The translations under genes were made by a program, and so were the position numbers. From the NCBI GenBank assembly GCA_963747315.1, contig CAVVEQ010000013.1, positions 620,001 to 684,000 of the forward strand: 64,000 nucleotides of DNA, read 5' to 3'. This document shows, piece after piece, positions 62,771 to 64,000 of the stretch. How positions within the stretch are numbered: the stretch's first letter is position 1; every line of letters starts with the position of its first letter. The DNA is from CAVVEQ01 sp963747315. Its GTDB lineage: Bacteria; Chloroflexota; Anaerolineae; Anaerolineales; Anaerolineaceae. Under the pieces are notes generated by a model that saw only the letters and a program-made list of their open reading frames with translations, was not told the DNA's origin and ran no database searches.

Positions 62771-64000
62771 ATGACTAAAATCAAACCATTTTTAACCGCA
62801 GTTTTGGTCCTAATTTTCCTCGTTTCTTGCTCACCTTCATCCACACCCGATGGAGTGGTTGAGATTGTAGTCATAGCTGATGGAAAAAACATCCCCCTGG
62901 AGGTTGAGGGAAAGACCAGCGTTTCCGCAGCATTGGAAAAAGCTGGCATTCAATTAAATAACCTGGACCGGGTGGAACCTGAATCCTTCAAGTTGATAAC
63001 CGAACCCACCCAGATTGAGGTAATCCGTGTCGTAGAAGAATTTGATGTAGAAGAACAGGTCATTCCTTTTGAACACCAAACAGTTCAAAATGAATCTCTA
63101 CCTAAAGGTCAGACCCTCTTAATTCAGCCGGGCTCGAATGGCAGTCAGCAGATAACATATCGTAGCGTAATGGAAAACGGGGTTGAAAAATCACGGTCCA
63201 TATTCCAGGTATCCGTAGCCAAAGAACCTGTACCAGAAATCACTATGGTTGGGGTTCAAACACCATTTACTTCTCTATCCATCCCTGGGAGGATCGCATA
63301 CTTGATTGCCGGCAATGCGTGGGTCATGGATGGTTCCACTGGAGAACGCAGACCAGTTGTCGCTAGCGGTGACCTGGATGGAAGAGTTTTTAACCTTTCC
63401 AAAGATGGACGCTGGCTTCTCTTTACCCGTAAAGCCCCTGCGGATGGTGAAAACATAAATTCTCTGTTTGCTGTGGATATTTCCCATGAAGGTCAATCCG
63501 TAGTGGACCTTGGCGTGAATAATGTAATTCATCACGCTGCCTGGGTCCCAAACCAGGAAAACACCTTTTCCTACTCCACGGTCGAACCGCGGGATGCGCC
63601 ACCGGGCTGGCAGGCGAATAATGATCTTTGGATCATGACTTTCACCAGCAGTGGGAGTGTGATCCGTAATGAAAACATAATCGAATCCAACAGTGGTGGA
63701 GCCTATGGCTGGTGGGGAACGGATTTTTCGTGGTCTCCGGATGGAATTGATCTTGCCTATTCCCGTCCTGATGAAATTGGTTTGGTAGATCAGGAAGAGG
63801 GTGCTTTCTCCGTTATGCATAAGGTGATTCCGTATGATAGCCGGAGTGATTGGGCTTGGATCCCGCCATTGGAGTGGTCGCCTGATTCGCAATTCTTACT
63901 TTTCCTGGATCACAGCGCGGAGCCGAATGATTCCCAGCCGGGATCCTCACCGGATTTTGATCTTCGGGCAAATTTTCTGAGTTCTAACCCACCTGTCACC
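62771..64000 (+). CDS. G5-domain lipoprotein with beta-propeller, C-terminus beyond the window
   Basis: The frame opens at ATG 62771 and stays open to the last base (410 codons), so the C-terminus is missing. The signal peptide MTKIKPFLTAVLVLIFLVSC carries a lipobox Cys at position 20. Residues about 32-75 resemble the DUF348 ubiquitin-like domain, and about 75-155 (EVIRVVEEFDVEEQVIPF, GVEKSRSIFQV) a G5 domain as in peptidoglycan-associated proteins. Residues about 170 onward repeat WD40/TolB-like strands with LSKDGRWLLFTR and SWSPDGIDLAYSR. It is divergent from scpB. It may bind cell-wall sugar. Confidence 0.75.
   Translation, partial: MTKIKPFLTAVLVLIFLVSCSPSSTPDGVVEIVVIADGKNIPLEVEGKTSVSAALEKAGIQLNNLDRVEPESFKLITEPTQIEVIRVVEEFDVEEQVIPFEHQTVQNESLPKGQTLLIQPGSNGSQQITYRSVMENGVEKSRSIFQVSVAKEPVPEITMVGVQTPFTSLSIPGRIAYLIAGNAWVMDGSTGERRPVVASGDLDGRVFNLSKDGRWLLFTRKAPADGENINSLFAVDISHEGQSVVDLGVNNVIHHAAWVPNQENTFSYSTVEPRDAPPGWQANNDLWIMTFTSSGSVIRNENIIESNSGGAYGWWGTDFSWSPDGIDLAYSRPDEIGLVDQEEGAFSVMHKVIPYDSRSDWAWIPPLEWSPDSQFLLFLDHSAEPNDSQPGSSPDFDLRANFLSSNPPVT

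Overview
The window most likely comes from an anaerobic bacterium of the phylum Chloroflexota, probably an Anaerolineae-like lineage. This is inferred from gene content and not proven. It combines coenzyme F420 synthesis genes, a selenium-linked molybdenum hydroxylase cluster, an Mvh/Hdr-type hydrogenase with tungsten aldehyde oxidoreductases (AOR), and ordinary bacterial housekeeping genes (nusB, typA, plsX, scpB, mnmA, rplY). No rRNA operon, CRISPR array, prophage or insertion sequence is visible. No stretch longer than about 300 bases lacks a gene.

Layout. 1-2.6 kb: F420 genes cofE (3' part only), a 2H phosphoesterase, cofD and cofC, followed by an F420-type luciferase-like oxidoreductase and a hotdog thioesterase. 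4-16.7 kb, co-directional: two molybdenum hydroxylases with different domain fusions, a CBS-type pyrophosphatase, XdhC, and the cofactor genes yqeB, yqeC, mocA and a second mocA-like gene. YqeB and YqeC mark hydroxylases that use a labile selenium cofactor. 16.7-21.3 kb, minus strand: DUF2007, a methyltransferase and the MrfB/MrfA DNA-repair pair, with an HNH domain inside MrfA. 21.4-24.5 kb: GH4 glycosidase, PfkB kinase, prepilin peptidase. 24.5-31.3 kb, minus: pckA, a large lipoprotein, nusB, asp23, larA, MBL hydrolase. 31.5 kb: a lone tyrosine recombinase.

32.6-42.2 kb, minus strand, is the most striking part. In transcription order it reads: MoaD-like carrier, AOR, 4Fe-4S protein, HdrA-MvhD, HdrC-ferredoxin-MvhD, NiFe hydrogenase small and large subunits, polyferredoxin. 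HdrA is interrupted by one in-frame TGA exactly at a conserved Cys position, and a stem-loop with the geometry of a bacterial SECIS follows, so it is read here as a selenoprotein. No HdrB is present. The set looks like a flavin-based bifurcating or confurcating complex that links aldehyde oxidation, H2 and ferredoxin. A second AOR unit (ferredoxin, AOR, small protein) diverges from it at 42.4 kb.

45-64 kb is mostly housekeeping: typA, patatin, glpK, rplY, nudix, trmI, S9 peptidase, mnmA, cysteine desulfurase, phosphohexomutase, tatD, prenyl synthase, tRNA-Leu(GAG), plsX, pseudouridine synthase, scpB, and a lipoprotein that runs off the right edge.

Caveat. At least 17 single-base indels split otherwise well-conserved genes (Mo hydroxylase, yqeC-mocA, second mocA, larA, polyferredoxin, second AOR, cysteine desulfurase), many in short homopolymers. 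Protein similarity resumes immediately in another frame each time, so sequencing or assembly error is more likely than gene decay.
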